Source of the DNA: DASVUC01 sp036387255
Lineage (GTDB): Bacteria; Planctomycetota; Phycisphaerae; Tepidisphaerales; Tepidisphaeraceae
Assembly (NCBI GenBank): GCA_036387255.1
Contig: DASVUC010000124.1
Location: 50,883-114,882 of the forward strand
Direction of reading: 5' to 3'
Length of the DNA: 64,000 nt
Shown here: positions 34,716-42,687 of the stretch, piece by piece
How the letters are laid out: each line of letters begins with the position of its first letter
Numbering within the stretch: the stretch's first letter is position 1
The notes under the pieces: generated by a model
Database searches by the model: none
What the model was told of the DNA's origin: nothing
Seen by the model: the letters and a program-made list of their open reading frames with translations, nothing else
Program-made: the position numbers and the translations under genes

Positions 34716-37700
34716 ATGAAGTTGAATCGATTCTGCTGTGATCTGGTTGTCGCCTTATTGATGTGCACGGGCTTAGCCAGCGCCGAAGAGAAAGAGAAGA
34801 CCGTCACCCTTTTCGACGGCAAAGACACCACCGGCTGGCACATGGCGGGGCCGGGCAAGTTCGATGTCCAGGACGGCGCGCTGACAGGGCATGGGGGCAT
34901 GGGTCTGTACTGGAACGAGAAGGAGTTCGAGAACTTCATCCTCGAGCTGGACTGGAAGACGACCGACAAGGGCGCCAACAGCGGAATCTTTGTGCGCTTC
35001 CCGGACCCGAAGAATGATCCCTGGGTGGCGGTAAAGCAGGGGCATGAGATTCAGATCTGCGATACCGAGGCGCACTACCAGACCGGGGCGATCTACAGCT
35101 TTAAGAACCCTACTGAGATTGCGTCCAAGCCGGCCGGGGAGTGGAACCACTACAAGATCACGGTGGTGGGGCAGCACTACACGGTGGAACTGAACGGGAA
35201 GAAGGTGAACGAGTTTGATTCACCCGATCGGCCGCTGAAGGGTCGGATCGGTTTGCAGAATCACCCTCCCACGGACCCGCCGCTGGTGAGCTTTAAGGAC
35301 ATCAAGGTCACCGAGCTACCGGCCAGTGCGGACAAAGACAAAGGTGCAGCAACCACGAAGCAGTCGGCCCTTAAACCGATCGATGTGAAGGACAAGCAGC
35401 TCGAGCAGGGGATCGTCGGTCAGTATTTTCAGAACATCAAGTCCCTCGACCAGGTGGCCAAGGCAAAGGAGCCCTTCTTCGTCCGCATTGACAAGAACGT
35501 CTTCTTCAAACGAGTGGAGGGTGAGTTTTTTAAGTCGAAGTTGGTCAATGATTTCGGCGTCCGCTGGACCGGCTACATCAAGATCGACAAGCCCGGCACG
35601 TACAGCTTCATCCTTCGCTCGGACGACGGGTCGCAGCTTCGCCTCAACGACCGGCTGGTGATCGACAACTCGAAATTCGAGGTCATGCAGGACCACGAAG
35701 AGAAGGTGGAGCTTCAGCCCGGAACGTATGCTTTCCGGGTGGACTACATGAACGGTCCGGGCGGGGCGGGGTGCCAGCTTTACTGGAAGCAGCCGGGCGA
35801 GCAGAAGAAGTCCGCGATCCCGCTGACGGCGTTGTCGCACGTATCGGGCGCGCAGACGGCCATAGCGTGGGCGCGGGATGCCTGGGAGAAGTTGAAGCTG
35901 CAAGGGGCCAGCGCCGAGGCGCCGTATGCCAAGATGGATTACGGGCAGTTCTTCTGCCACACGATCCAGGTAGAGGAGAACGATGTCGCGAACAAGGGAA
36001 TCGCGATCAAAGTAGGGGATGAGAAGAATCCGGTGACGGTTTGCTTTGATACGGAGCTGATGCGTTATGCGGGCGGGTGGACCGGAGGTTTTCTCGATTA
36101 TCACGGGGTGGTGTTTGACGGGGCCCACGGGGTGAATCCAGGGCCGGAGGGGGATGTGCAGTTTGTCACGCCGACGGAGCCGGGCTTCAGCACGAACGTG
36201 AAGAAAGAGGGGGAAATGCAGGAGCCGGCGAAGGACCCGCGGAGTAAGCCTTACGGCCCGTTGCCGAAGGAAGTGACGCGGTTCAAGGGATTCTATCGCA
36301 ATGGCGATCGCGTGGTGCTTTCGTACACGGTCGGCGATCAGGACGTGATGGAGACGCCGGGCGCGACGACCATCGGCACGCACACGTACTTCACGCGGAC
36401 GCTACGGGTGGGGCCGAGCAAACGGCCGCTGATGCTGCTGGTGGCGCAGGAAGATTCTAATGATCCATCGGGCATCGCAATGACCATGCCGGGCGGCGTG
36501 CGCGGAGCGCTGGGGGAGAATGGTCGTCGATATGCGATCCTGCCGGCATCAGAGCAGGCGCAAAGTTACAAAATCGCCTGGTGGCGGACGAATGGTGCAC
36601 GCGGTGAGGCGACGCCGCCAGTGGAGGTGGCTGAGGCAGATAAGATCGTGCGGGATGTGGAAGACGTTGAAGCGCTGATGCAGGCTGGCCCCGCGCGCTG
36701 GACGAAGCAGATCGAGACGAAAGGGGAAGTCGCCAAGGACGAGAGCGCCTATGTCGTCGACACGCTGACGGTCCCGGAGGCCAATCCCTACAACGCTTGG
36801 ATGCGATTTGGCGGGCTGGACTTCTTCTCTGATGGTCGAGCCGCGGTGACGACGTGGTCGGGCGACGTCTGGGTGGTGTCGGGCATCGATGACAAGCTCG
36901 AGCATCTGAAGTGGAAGCGCTTTGCGACGGGCCTCTTTCAGCCGCTGGGACTGAAGATCGTCAACGATCAGGTCTACGTGCTCGGGCGAGATCGAATCAC
37001 GCGCTTCACCGACAGCAACAAGGATGGGGAGGCGGATTTCTACGAGAGCTTCAATGCAGACTGCCAGGTGACGCCGAGCTTTCATGAGTTCGCATTTGAC
37101 CTTCAGACCGATAAGGAAGGGAACTTCTACTACTCCAAGGCCGGCCCCGTCCGGCCAGGCGGACAGGGCTGGGAAATCACCTCGGATCACAACGGCTGCG
37201 TACTGAAAGTCTCCAGGGACGGCAGCAAGTTCTCAGTCTTTGCGACGGGCGTTCGTGCGCCCAACGGGATGAGCACGGGTCCAAATGGCGAAATGACGGT
37301 GGGCGACAACGAGGGAACATGGACGCCGGCGTGCCGGCTCAGCTTCGTGAGGAAGGGATCATTCCTTGGCGTGGTCGATCTATCGAAGAAGACTCCGCTG
37401 CCGACGGCGTATGATCCGCCGATCTGCTTCTTGCCGCACAGCGACGTCGATAACTCCTCGGGCGGACAAGTCTGGGTCACCAGCGACAAGTGGGGCCCCT
37501 TCAAAAACCGCCTCCTCCACACCAGCTACGGCACCTGCTCCCTCTTCCTGGTCAGCTACGAATTCCTCGACGAGCAGGGCCAAGCCCAAGGCTTCAGCCC
37601 CGGGTCCACCGCAACCCCTCAAGGCGGCGTCATACGCTTCCCGCTCCAGTTCCAGACCGGCATCTGCCGCCCGCGTTTCAACTCTGAAGACGGTCAGCTC

Positions 37701-38192
37701 TACGTCGCCGGCCTGCGCGGCTGGCAAACTACGGCTGTCAAAGACGCGGCTCTACAGCGCGTGCGCTACACCGGAAAGCCGCTGAAGATGCCGACGGAGT
37801 TCCATGTGAAGCCGACCGGCATCGAGATCAGCTTTTCAACGCCGCTGGACTCGGCGACGGCGGCGGATGTGAACAACTATGCGGTGGAGCAGTGGAACCT
37901 GCATTGGACGGGCGACTATGGCTCGGCGGAATATTCTGTCGCAGAGCCGAAGGAAAAATCGCACGATCCGGTGGAAGTAAGCAAGGCAGTGTTGTCGCCG
38001 GATCATAAGACGGTGACGCTCATGTTCGACGAGATCCAGCCGGTGATGCAGATGAAGATCCAGATGAAGCTGAAGTCGGCGGATGGTGCGCCGATGGAGT
38101 ATTCCATCTACAACACGATCAACAAGGTTCCCGGCAAGGGCGATGTGACGGCGGAATCAAAGGCTCCGACCACGCAGGCGGCCGCAGAGTAA
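34716..38192 (+). CDS. Large secreted DUF1080-PA14-beta-propeller protein
   Basis: This 1158-residue protein has a signal peptide (about 1-24) and several domains in order. The first is DUF1080 (about 27-215, VTLFDGKDTTGWH...NSGIFVRF), then PA14 (about 235-370, with YIKIDKPGTYSFILRSDDG). A planctomycete-specific domain follows (about 385-660), then a sugar-dehydrogenase-like propeller (about 690-1010) and a C-terminal beta-sandwich (about 1025-1140). Combinations like this are characteristic of planctomycete polysaccharide degradation. The cytochrome gene starts 5 bases after its stop, so an oxidative electron-passing pair is a reasonable inference. Codons at about 37490-37740 are unusually C-ending compared with the rest of the gene. 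Confidence 0.88.
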   Translation: MKLNRFCCDLVVALLMCTGLASAEEKEKTVTLFDGKDTTGWHMAGPGKFDVQDGALTGHGGMGLYWNEKEFENFILELDWKTTDKGANSGIFVRFPDPKNDPWVAVKQGHEIQICDTEAHYQTGAIYSFKNPTEIASKPAGEWNHYKITVVGQHYTVELNGKKVNEFDSPDRPLKGRIGLQNHPPTDPPLVSFKDIKVTELPASADKDKGAATTKQSALKPIDVKDKQLEQGIVGQYFQNIKSLDQVAKAKEPFFVRIDKNVFFKRVEGEFFKSKLVNDFGVRWTGYIKIDKPGTYSFILRSDDGSQLRLNDRLVIDNSKFEVMQDHEEKVELQPGTYAFRVDYMNGPGGAGCQLYWKQPGEQKKSAIPLTALSHVSGAQTAIAWARDAWEKLKLQGASAEAPYAKMDYGQFFCHTIQVEENDVANKGIAIKVGDEKNPVTVCFDTELMRYAGGWTGGFLDYHGVVFDGAHGVNPGPEGDVQFVTPTEPGFSTNVKKEGEMQEPAKDPRSKPYGPLPKEVTRFKGFYRNGDRVVLSYTVGDQDVMETPGATTIGTHTYFTRTLRVGPSKRPLMLLVAQEDSNDPSGIAMTMPGGVRGALGENGRRYAILPASEQAQSYKIAWWRTNGARGEATPPVEVAEADKIVRDVEDVEALMQAGPARWTKQIETKGEVAKDESAYVVDTLTVPEANPYNAWMRFGGLDFFSDGRAAVTTWSGDVWVVSGIDDKLEHLKWKRFATGLFQPLGLKIVNDQVYVLGRDRITRFTDSNKDGEADFYESFNADCQVTPSFHEFAFDLQTDKEGNFYYSKAGPVRPGGQGWEITSDHNGCVLKVSRDGSKFSVFATGVRAPNGMSTGPNGEMTVGDNEGTWTPACRLSFVRKGSFLGVVDLSKKTPLPTAYDPPICFLPHSDVDNSSGGQVWVTSDKWGPFKNRLLHTSYGTCSLFLVSYEFLDEQGQAQGFSPGSTATPQGGVIRFPLQFQTGICRPRFNSEDGQLYVAGLRGWQTTAVKDAALQRVRYTGKPLKMPTEFHVKPTGIEISFSTPLDSATAADVNNYAVEQWNLHWTGDYGSAEYSVAEPKEKSHDPVEVSKAVLSPDHKTVTLMFDEIQPVMQMKIQMKLKSADGAPMEYSIYNTINKVPGKGDVTAESKAPTTQAAAE

Positions 38193-38196
38193 GAGG

Positions 38197-40311
38197 ATGT
38201 TGGACGGTCGTATGAATTGGTTGTTGGCACGCCTGGGTTGCTCTTGCCTTGTCCTCCTCTTCGCATCGGTTGCTGCGGCGCAGTCGGCGCAGCAGGGGGG
38301 TGATGCGCTCGCGCTGGGCGTGAAGGTGACGTTCACATCGGGCAAGCAGACGGATGTGATGTCGGCGCGGCTGATCGCGCTGAGCGTCCCGGAGATAACG
38401 CCGCCGACGTCGTTTCTTCCCCCAGGTCCGTTCACCGCAACGTTTGAAGGTTTCATCAGCCTGCGTATCCGCGGGGAATACATTTTCCGCCCAGTCGGGA
38501 GCGGCTCTGTGAAGGTGTTCGTCAACGACAAACCCGCGCCGGTGACGATGGGCGGCGAGGTTGCGATGGCGAAGGGGGAGCCGGTCAAGCTGACGAAGGG
38601 GAAGAACAAGATCCGCGTGGAGTACGCAAGTCCACAGAAGGGGGATGCAATCTTCCGGCTGTACTGGGCAGAGCGCGGCCCCGCGGAACCGGTGCCACCG
38701 ACGGTGCTGATGCATGACGCCAAGGATGAGGCGCTGGCGAAGCAGTCGCAGGTGCGCGACGGGCGTAACGTATTTGGCGCATTGCGGTGCATTCGGTGCC
38801 ATGGCAGCTCTTCGCTGAAACTGGAAACTGCCATGCCGGAGCTCTCCCAGGACGCGCCGGATCTATCCAAGGTGGGGCTGCGCCTGAAACGGCCCTGGAT
38901 GGCGGCGTGGATCGCCAACCCGCGGAAGTTCAACCCGCGGGCGGAGATGCCGCGGATGCTGGCTTCGGCCTCACCCGATGCGATCCCGCAGGAGGCGGCG
39001 GATATTGCAAGCTATCTGGCTCAGGTCGACGGTGCCGCGCCGTCCGTTCCCACGCCCGCCGCCGCGAACGAAGCACAGATGGTTGAAGGCGCGCGGCTCT
39101 ACGGGAACCTCGGGTGTCTGGCGTGTCATACCCCACCCGATTTCGGAGGAACGGATGCCGTGACCCCCGCCCGCATTCCGCACAAGCACATCCGCGCGAA
39201 GTACAACCTCCCTGCACTGGTCGAGTTCCTCAAGAAGCCGGAGGCGCACTTCCAGTGGATTCGCATGCCGAACTTTCATCTGTCGGATGAAGAGGCGGCG
39301 GCGCTGGGGCAATACCTGTATTACACGTGCTCGGAAGAATCAGCTCAGGCGCCCGCCGGCGATCCGGTTCGGGGGAAGCAGTTGTTCATGTCGTCTGGCT
39401 GTCTGAATTGCCACACGGCGGAAGGCATGCAGAACAGCAGCAAAACGCCTGCTCTGGCGGACCTGAAGAAGCAGAATCTCGGCGGGTGCCTGGCCAAAGA
39501 CACGTCGCACCGGGGGCAGGCACCGGACTTTGGTTTAGACGCTGGAGATCGTGCCGCGCTGGCGGCGTTCCTGGCTGGTGATGCTGCGTCGCTGGCGCAG
39601 GACGCTGCGCCGGAGTTTGCCGAGCGGCAGATCGCACAACTGAACTGTGCGGCATGTCATCCGCGGGATAAGCAGGACGACGTCTGGTCCACCATCGGGA
39701 AGGACGTCGGCGCGTTCCTCGCGAAACTTCCTCCAGAGCCGGCGGCGGGCGAGCAGTATGCGCCGGATCAATCGCGCCCACCGCTGACGTGGGTGGGAGA
39801 GAAGCTTCGGCCGGAGTGGATGGCCGGCTTCATCGGCGGGAAGATCGCGTACAAGCCGCGGCCATGGATTCGAGCGCGGATGCCTTGGTTCCCGATCCGC
39901 GCAAAACGGCTCGCGGCGGGGCTTGCCCTGGAACACGGCTTTGCGCCGGCGTCTCCTCAACCCGCACAGCAGGATCAGGCGCTGGCGGAGACGGGACAGA
40001 AGCTGGTGGGCAAGACCGGCGGGTTCTCCTGCGTGCAGTGTCATGCGGTGGGACAGCAGAAGGCGCTGGCCGCGTTTGAGGCGCCGGCGCCCAATTTCGC
40101 TCACGTGACGGAGCGCTTGCGGCCGGATTATTTCTATCGCTGGATGAGCAAGCCGCAGCGCGTGCAGCCGGGAACGCGAATGCCCGACTTCGCGGATGCG
40201 GAGGGGAAAACGGCGCTCAAGAATTACTTTGAAGGTGATGCGGATAAGCAATTCATGGCGATTTGGAATTATCTTCTGGCGGGGGAGAAGATCGTGCCAC
40301 CCGCGCAGTGA
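38197..40311 (+). CDS. Secreted penta-haem c-type cytochrome with N-terminal PA14-like domain
   Basis: The 704-residue protein has a signal peptide and a PA14-like beta domain (about 50-170: GEYIFRPVGSGSVKVFVNDK, NKIRVEYASP). Five CXXCH haem sites follow at Cys198, Cys307, Cys402, Cys484 and Cys612. The mono-haem domains are each followed by a distal Met-containing 'MP' loop (AEMPRM, IRMPNF, TRMPDF), as in class I cytochromes. It is likely periplasmic or outer-membrane-facing and coupled to the dehydrogenase-like propeller protein encoded 5 bases upstream. The in-frame ATG at 38212 starts a more typical signal peptide and may be the true start. Confidence 0.9.
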   Translation: MLDGRMNWLLARLGCSCLVLLFASVAAAQSAQQGGDALALGVKVTFTSGKQTDVMSARLIALSVPEITPPTSFLPPGPFTATFEGFISLRIRGEYIFRPVGSGSVKVFVNDKPAPVTMGGEVAMAKGEPVKLTKGKNKIRVEYASPQKGDAIFRLYWAERGPAEPVPPTVLMHDAKDEALAKQSQVRDGRNVFGALRCIRCHGSSSLKLETAMPELSQDAPDLSKVGLRLKRPWMAAWIANPRKFNPRAEMPRMLASASPDAIPQEAADIASYLAQVDGAAPSVPTPAAANEAQMVEGARLYGNLGCLACHTPPDFGGTDAVTPARIPHKHIRAKYNLPALVEFLKKPEAHFQWIRMPNFHLSDEEAAALGQYLYYTCSEESAQAPAGDPVRGKQLFMSSGCLNCHTAEGMQNSSKTPALADLKKQNLGGCLAKDTSHRGQAPDFGLDAGDRAALAAFLAGDAASLAQDAAPEFAERQIAQLNCAACHPRDKQDDVWSTIGKDVGAFLAKLPPEPAAGEQYAPDQSRPPLTWVGEKLRPEWMAGFIGGKIAYKPRPWIRARMPWFPIRAKRLAAGLALEHGFAPASPQPAQQDQALAETGQKLVGKTGGFSCVQCHAVGQQKALAAFEAPAPNFAHVTERLRPDYFYRWMSKPQRVQPGTRMPDFADAEGKTALKNYFEGDADKQFMAIWNYLLAGEKIVPPAQ

Positions 40312-40322
40312 GGATGACTGTT

Positions 40323-40349
40323 TTGACGGGCGATTCCGGTCGATATAAC
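40323..40349 (+). promoter_or_regulatory. Predicted promoter of the thrS leader
   Basis: TTGACG (40323-40328) and TATAAC (40344-40349) are 15 bases apart. The expected transcription start (about 40355-40356) coincides with a GTG at 40355 and lies two or three bases before the ATG of the threonine leader peptide, so the leader would be translated from a nearly leaderless end. Confidence 0.55.
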
Positions 40350-40357
40350 ATCCTGTG

Positions 40358-40414
40358 ATGCTGTTGATCACGACCACGACGACTACCACGACGACGCCCT
40401 GCCGGGCCACGTGA
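40358..40414 (+). CDS. Threonine-rich thrS leader peptide
   Basis: This 18-codon frame encodes M-L-L-I, nine consecutive threonines, then P-C-R-A-T and a TGA. The Thr codons are ACG, ACC, ACG, ACG, ACT, ACC, ACG, ACG, ACG (40370-40396). The gene 110 bases downstream is threonyl-tRNA synthetase, the enzyme that charges tRNA-Thr, so a ribosome would stall here exactly when charged tRNA-Thr is scarce. Amino acid biosynthesis leaders such as E. coli thrL work this way; one in front of thrS is logical but less familiar. The peptide itself probably has no other function. Confidence 0.88.
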   Translation: MLLITTTTTTTTTPCRAT

Positions 40415-40452
40415 TCGGTTCGTCTTCTTTGAACGCGATTCACCCGCCCGGC
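40401..40452 (+). promoter_or_regulatory. Antiterminator pairing of the thrS attenuator
   Basis: GCCGGGC (40401-40407), lying just after the Thr codons within the leader frame, is perfectly complementary to GCCCGGC (40446-40452), which includes most of the terminator's left arm. A ribosome stalled on the Thr codons leaves 40401-40407 free to pair and blocks the terminator. A ribosome that reaches the TGA at 40412 covers it. Confidence 0.7.
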
Positions 40453-40476
40453 GAACAACCGGGCGGTTTTCTTTTT
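40444..40476 (+). terminator. Intrinsic terminator (attenuator) before thrS
   Basis: Perfect 8-bp arms CCGCCCGG (40444-40451) and CCGGGCGG (40459-40466) flank a 7-base loop and are followed at once by TTTTCTTTTT (40467-40476). It lies between the leader peptide and thrS on the thrS strand, where a terminator only makes sense as a regulated attenuator. Confidence 0.9.
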
Positions 40477-40524
40477 GGCAGTTGATCCTTTAAAAGATTC
40501 GCTTTGCAGAAACTGAGGCCTGTT

Positions 40525-42558
40525 ATGCCAGTGGTTAAACTTCCAGATGGTTCCCGGCGCGATGTTCCGGATGATTCCACCGTCCAGCAGGTGGCCGAGT
40601 CGATCGGCCGGGGCCTCGCCAAGGCTGCCGTGGTCGGAAAATTGGACGGGAAGCTGGTCGATCTCGCGTCAAAGATTCCCGGCGGCGAGCATGAGCTTTC
40701 CATCATCACCGACAAGGATCCGGACGGGCTGCTGATCTTGCGGCACTCCACCGCGCACGTCATGGCCGAAGCGATCCAGCGCCTCTGGCCGAACGCGAAG
40801 CTCGCATACGGGCCCCCGCTGGAAAACGGCTTCTACTACGACATCGCGCTGGAGAATCCCATCTCCTCCACCGACTTCCCACGCATCGAGAAGGAGATGG
40901 AGAAGATCGTGCAGGAGAACCGGGCGTTCACGCGTTATGACCTTCCGACCGACCAGGGGATGTCGCGCCTTGCGGAGGAAGGGAACAAGTACAAGGTGGA
41001 TAACGCGCAGCGCGCGCTGGAGGGCGGGGCGAAGACCCTGAGCTGGTATGCCACCGGACAGCCCAAGGAGAACTGGGAGGACCTGTGCATGGGCCCTCAC
41101 GTTCCGGCGACCGGGAAGATCAAAGCGTTTAAGCTCATGAGCGTCGCCCAATCCCACTGGCATGGCGACGTTTCCAGCGACAAGTTCCAGCGCATCTACG
41201 GCACTGCCTTCTTCGATCGCAAGCAGCTCGATGAGCATCTGAAGATGCTCGAAGAATCGCGCAAGCGCGATCACCGCGTGCTGGGGCCGCAGCTCGGGTT
41301 GTTCACCATCGACGACACCGTGGGCCAGGGATTGGTGCTCTGGAAGCCGAAAGGCGCTGTCATTCGTCAGGAGCTTCAGAACTTCATCTCAGAGCACCTG
41401 CGCCGGCAGGGCTATCAGCAGGTCTTCACCCCGCACATCGGGCGGCTGGGGCTGTACAAGACCTCGGGGCACTATCCGTACTATCGCGAGAGCCAGTTCC
41501 CGCCGCTGGTGGATCGCGAGATGATCGACAAGCTCGCCAGCGAGAAATGCAACTGCTCAGATCTGTCGAACCTGATGGAGAAGGGCGAAGTTGACGGGTA
41601 TCTGCTCAAGCCGATGAACTGCCCCATGCACATCAAGATCTTCGCATCCGAGCAGCGAAGTTACCGGGATATGCCGGTGCGGCTGGCGGAGTTCGGCACC
41701 GTCTATCGTTGGGAAAAATCCGGCGAGCTTGGCGGGATGACCCGCGTGCGCGGTTTCACTCAGGACGATGCACACCTCTTCTGCACCGAAGAGCAGGTGC
41801 CGGCGGAGATCCAGGGATGCCTGGAGCTGGTGAAGATCGTGCTTGGCACGCTTGGAATGAACAACTATCGCGTGCGGGTGGGTCTGCGCGACCCGGACAG
41901 CGGTAAGTATGTTGGCGATGCGTCGCAGTGGGATCGCGCCGAGGCGGCATGCATCAACGCGGCAGAATCGCTGGGCGTCTCCTTCACCAGGGAGCCGGGA
42001 GAAGCGGCATTCTACGGACCGAAGATCGATTTCGTGGTGAAGGATGTCATCGGGCGCGAGTGGCAGTTGGGTACCGTGCAGGTGGACTACCAATTGCCGC
42101 AACGTTTCGAGCTTTCGTACATCGGGAGCGACAATGCGCCACATCGGCCGGTGATGATTCACCGCGCGCCGTTCGGGTCCATGGAGCGGTTCATCGGCGT
42201 GTTGACCGAGCACTTCGCCGGCGCGTTCCCGCTCTGGCTAGCGCCGGTGCAGGTGGCGGTGCTGACCATCAGCGAGAAGTTTCTGGACTATGGCAAGACC
42301 GTTTTGTCGGCGCTGAAGACGGCGGGAATTCGTGCCGACGCTCGATTTGGTCCGGAGAAGATCGGCGCCAAGATCCGCGACGCGAGCATGGAGAAAATCC
42401 CGTACCTGCTGATCATCGGCGAGCAGGAAGCGCAGGCGCAGAAGGTGGCGGTGCGGGCGCGGGGGGCGAATCCGGATCAGGGGCAGATGCTGCTGACGGA
42501 ATTCGTGCAGCGCTGCGAGCAGGAGATTGCGACGAAGGGTGTGGCGCAGGCGACGTAG
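40525..42558 (+). CDS. thrS: Threonyl-tRNA synthetase
   Basis: The 677-residue class II synthetase has the standard domain order. A TGS domain (about 1-62, VVKLPDGSRRDVP) comes first, then an editing domain with HSTAHVMAEA, the catalytic core with MNCPMH (zinc and active-site region) and GGMTRVRGFTQDDAH (motif 2), and a C-terminal anticodon-binding domain (about 570-677). It attaches threonine to tRNA-Thr. I start at the ATG at 40525; a TTG at 40504 is less likely. Expression is probably controlled by the upstream threonine leader and terminator. Confidence 0.97.
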   Translation: MPVVKLPDGSRRDVPDDSTVQQVAESIGRGLAKAAVVGKLDGKLVDLASKIPGGEHELSIITDKDPDGLLILRHSTAHVMAEAIQRLWPNAKLAYGPPLENGFYYDIALENPISSTDFPRIEKEMEKIVQENRAFTRYDLPTDQGMSRLAEEGNKYKVDNAQRALEGGAKTLSWYATGQPKENWEDLCMGPHVPATGKIKAFKLMSVAQSHWHGDVSSDKFQRIYGTAFFDRKQLDEHLKMLEESRKRDHRVLGPQLGLFTIDDTVGQGLVLWKPKGAVIRQELQNFISEHLRRQGYQQVFTPHIGRLGLYKTSGHYPYYRESQFPPLVDREMIDKLASEKCNCSDLSNLMEKGEVDGYLLKPMNCPMHIKIFASEQRSYRDMPVRLAEFGTVYRWEKSGELGGMTRVRGFTQDDAHLFCTEEQVPAEIQGCLELVKIVLGTLGMNNYRVRVGLRDPDSGKYVGDASQWDRAEAACINAAESLGVSFTREPGEAAFYGPKIDFVVKDVIGREWQLGTVQVDYQLPQRFELSYIGSDNAPHRPVMIHRAPFGSMERFIGVLTEHFAGAFPLWLAPVQVAVLTISEKFLDYGKTVLSALKTAGIRADARFGPEKIGAKIRDASMEKIPYLLIIGEQEAQAQKVAVRARGANPDQGQMLLTEFVQRCEQEIATKGVAQAT

Positions 42559-42581
42559 AGACAAGGGTGCATCGCGGCAGC

Positions 42582-42630
42582 GTGGCATGGGCGTCTCGTC
42601 CGTGCGCATGACGAAGACGGTCATGCCACC
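42582..42630. repeat. Degenerate copy of the CATGGGCGTCTCG inverted-pair repeat
   Basis: GTGGCATG...CATGCCAC outer arms bracket diverged copies of the repeat core in the gap between thrS and pgm. Compared with the intact pair at 44327-44390, several positions have changed in the right arm. Confidence 0.55.
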
Positions 42631-42671
42631 CAAGGTGCTAAAGCTGGCTTCCCTCGCGGGTGCTGCGTCTT

Positions 42672-42687
42672 TATATTTCCGCGCATG
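42672..42687 (+). promoter_or_regulatory. Possible pgm -10 box, near-leaderless
   Basis: TATATT (42672-42677) is followed by seven bases and then the pgm ATG at 42685. I see no Shine-Dalgarno sequence between them and no strong -35 box. Confidence 0.35.

Noticed and set aside
40312..40524. T-box riboswitch upstream of thrS
   Set aside because: No T-box bulge consensus (UGGN) or specifier-loop architecture is present. The Thr-codon leader with its antiterminator complement explains the terminator better.
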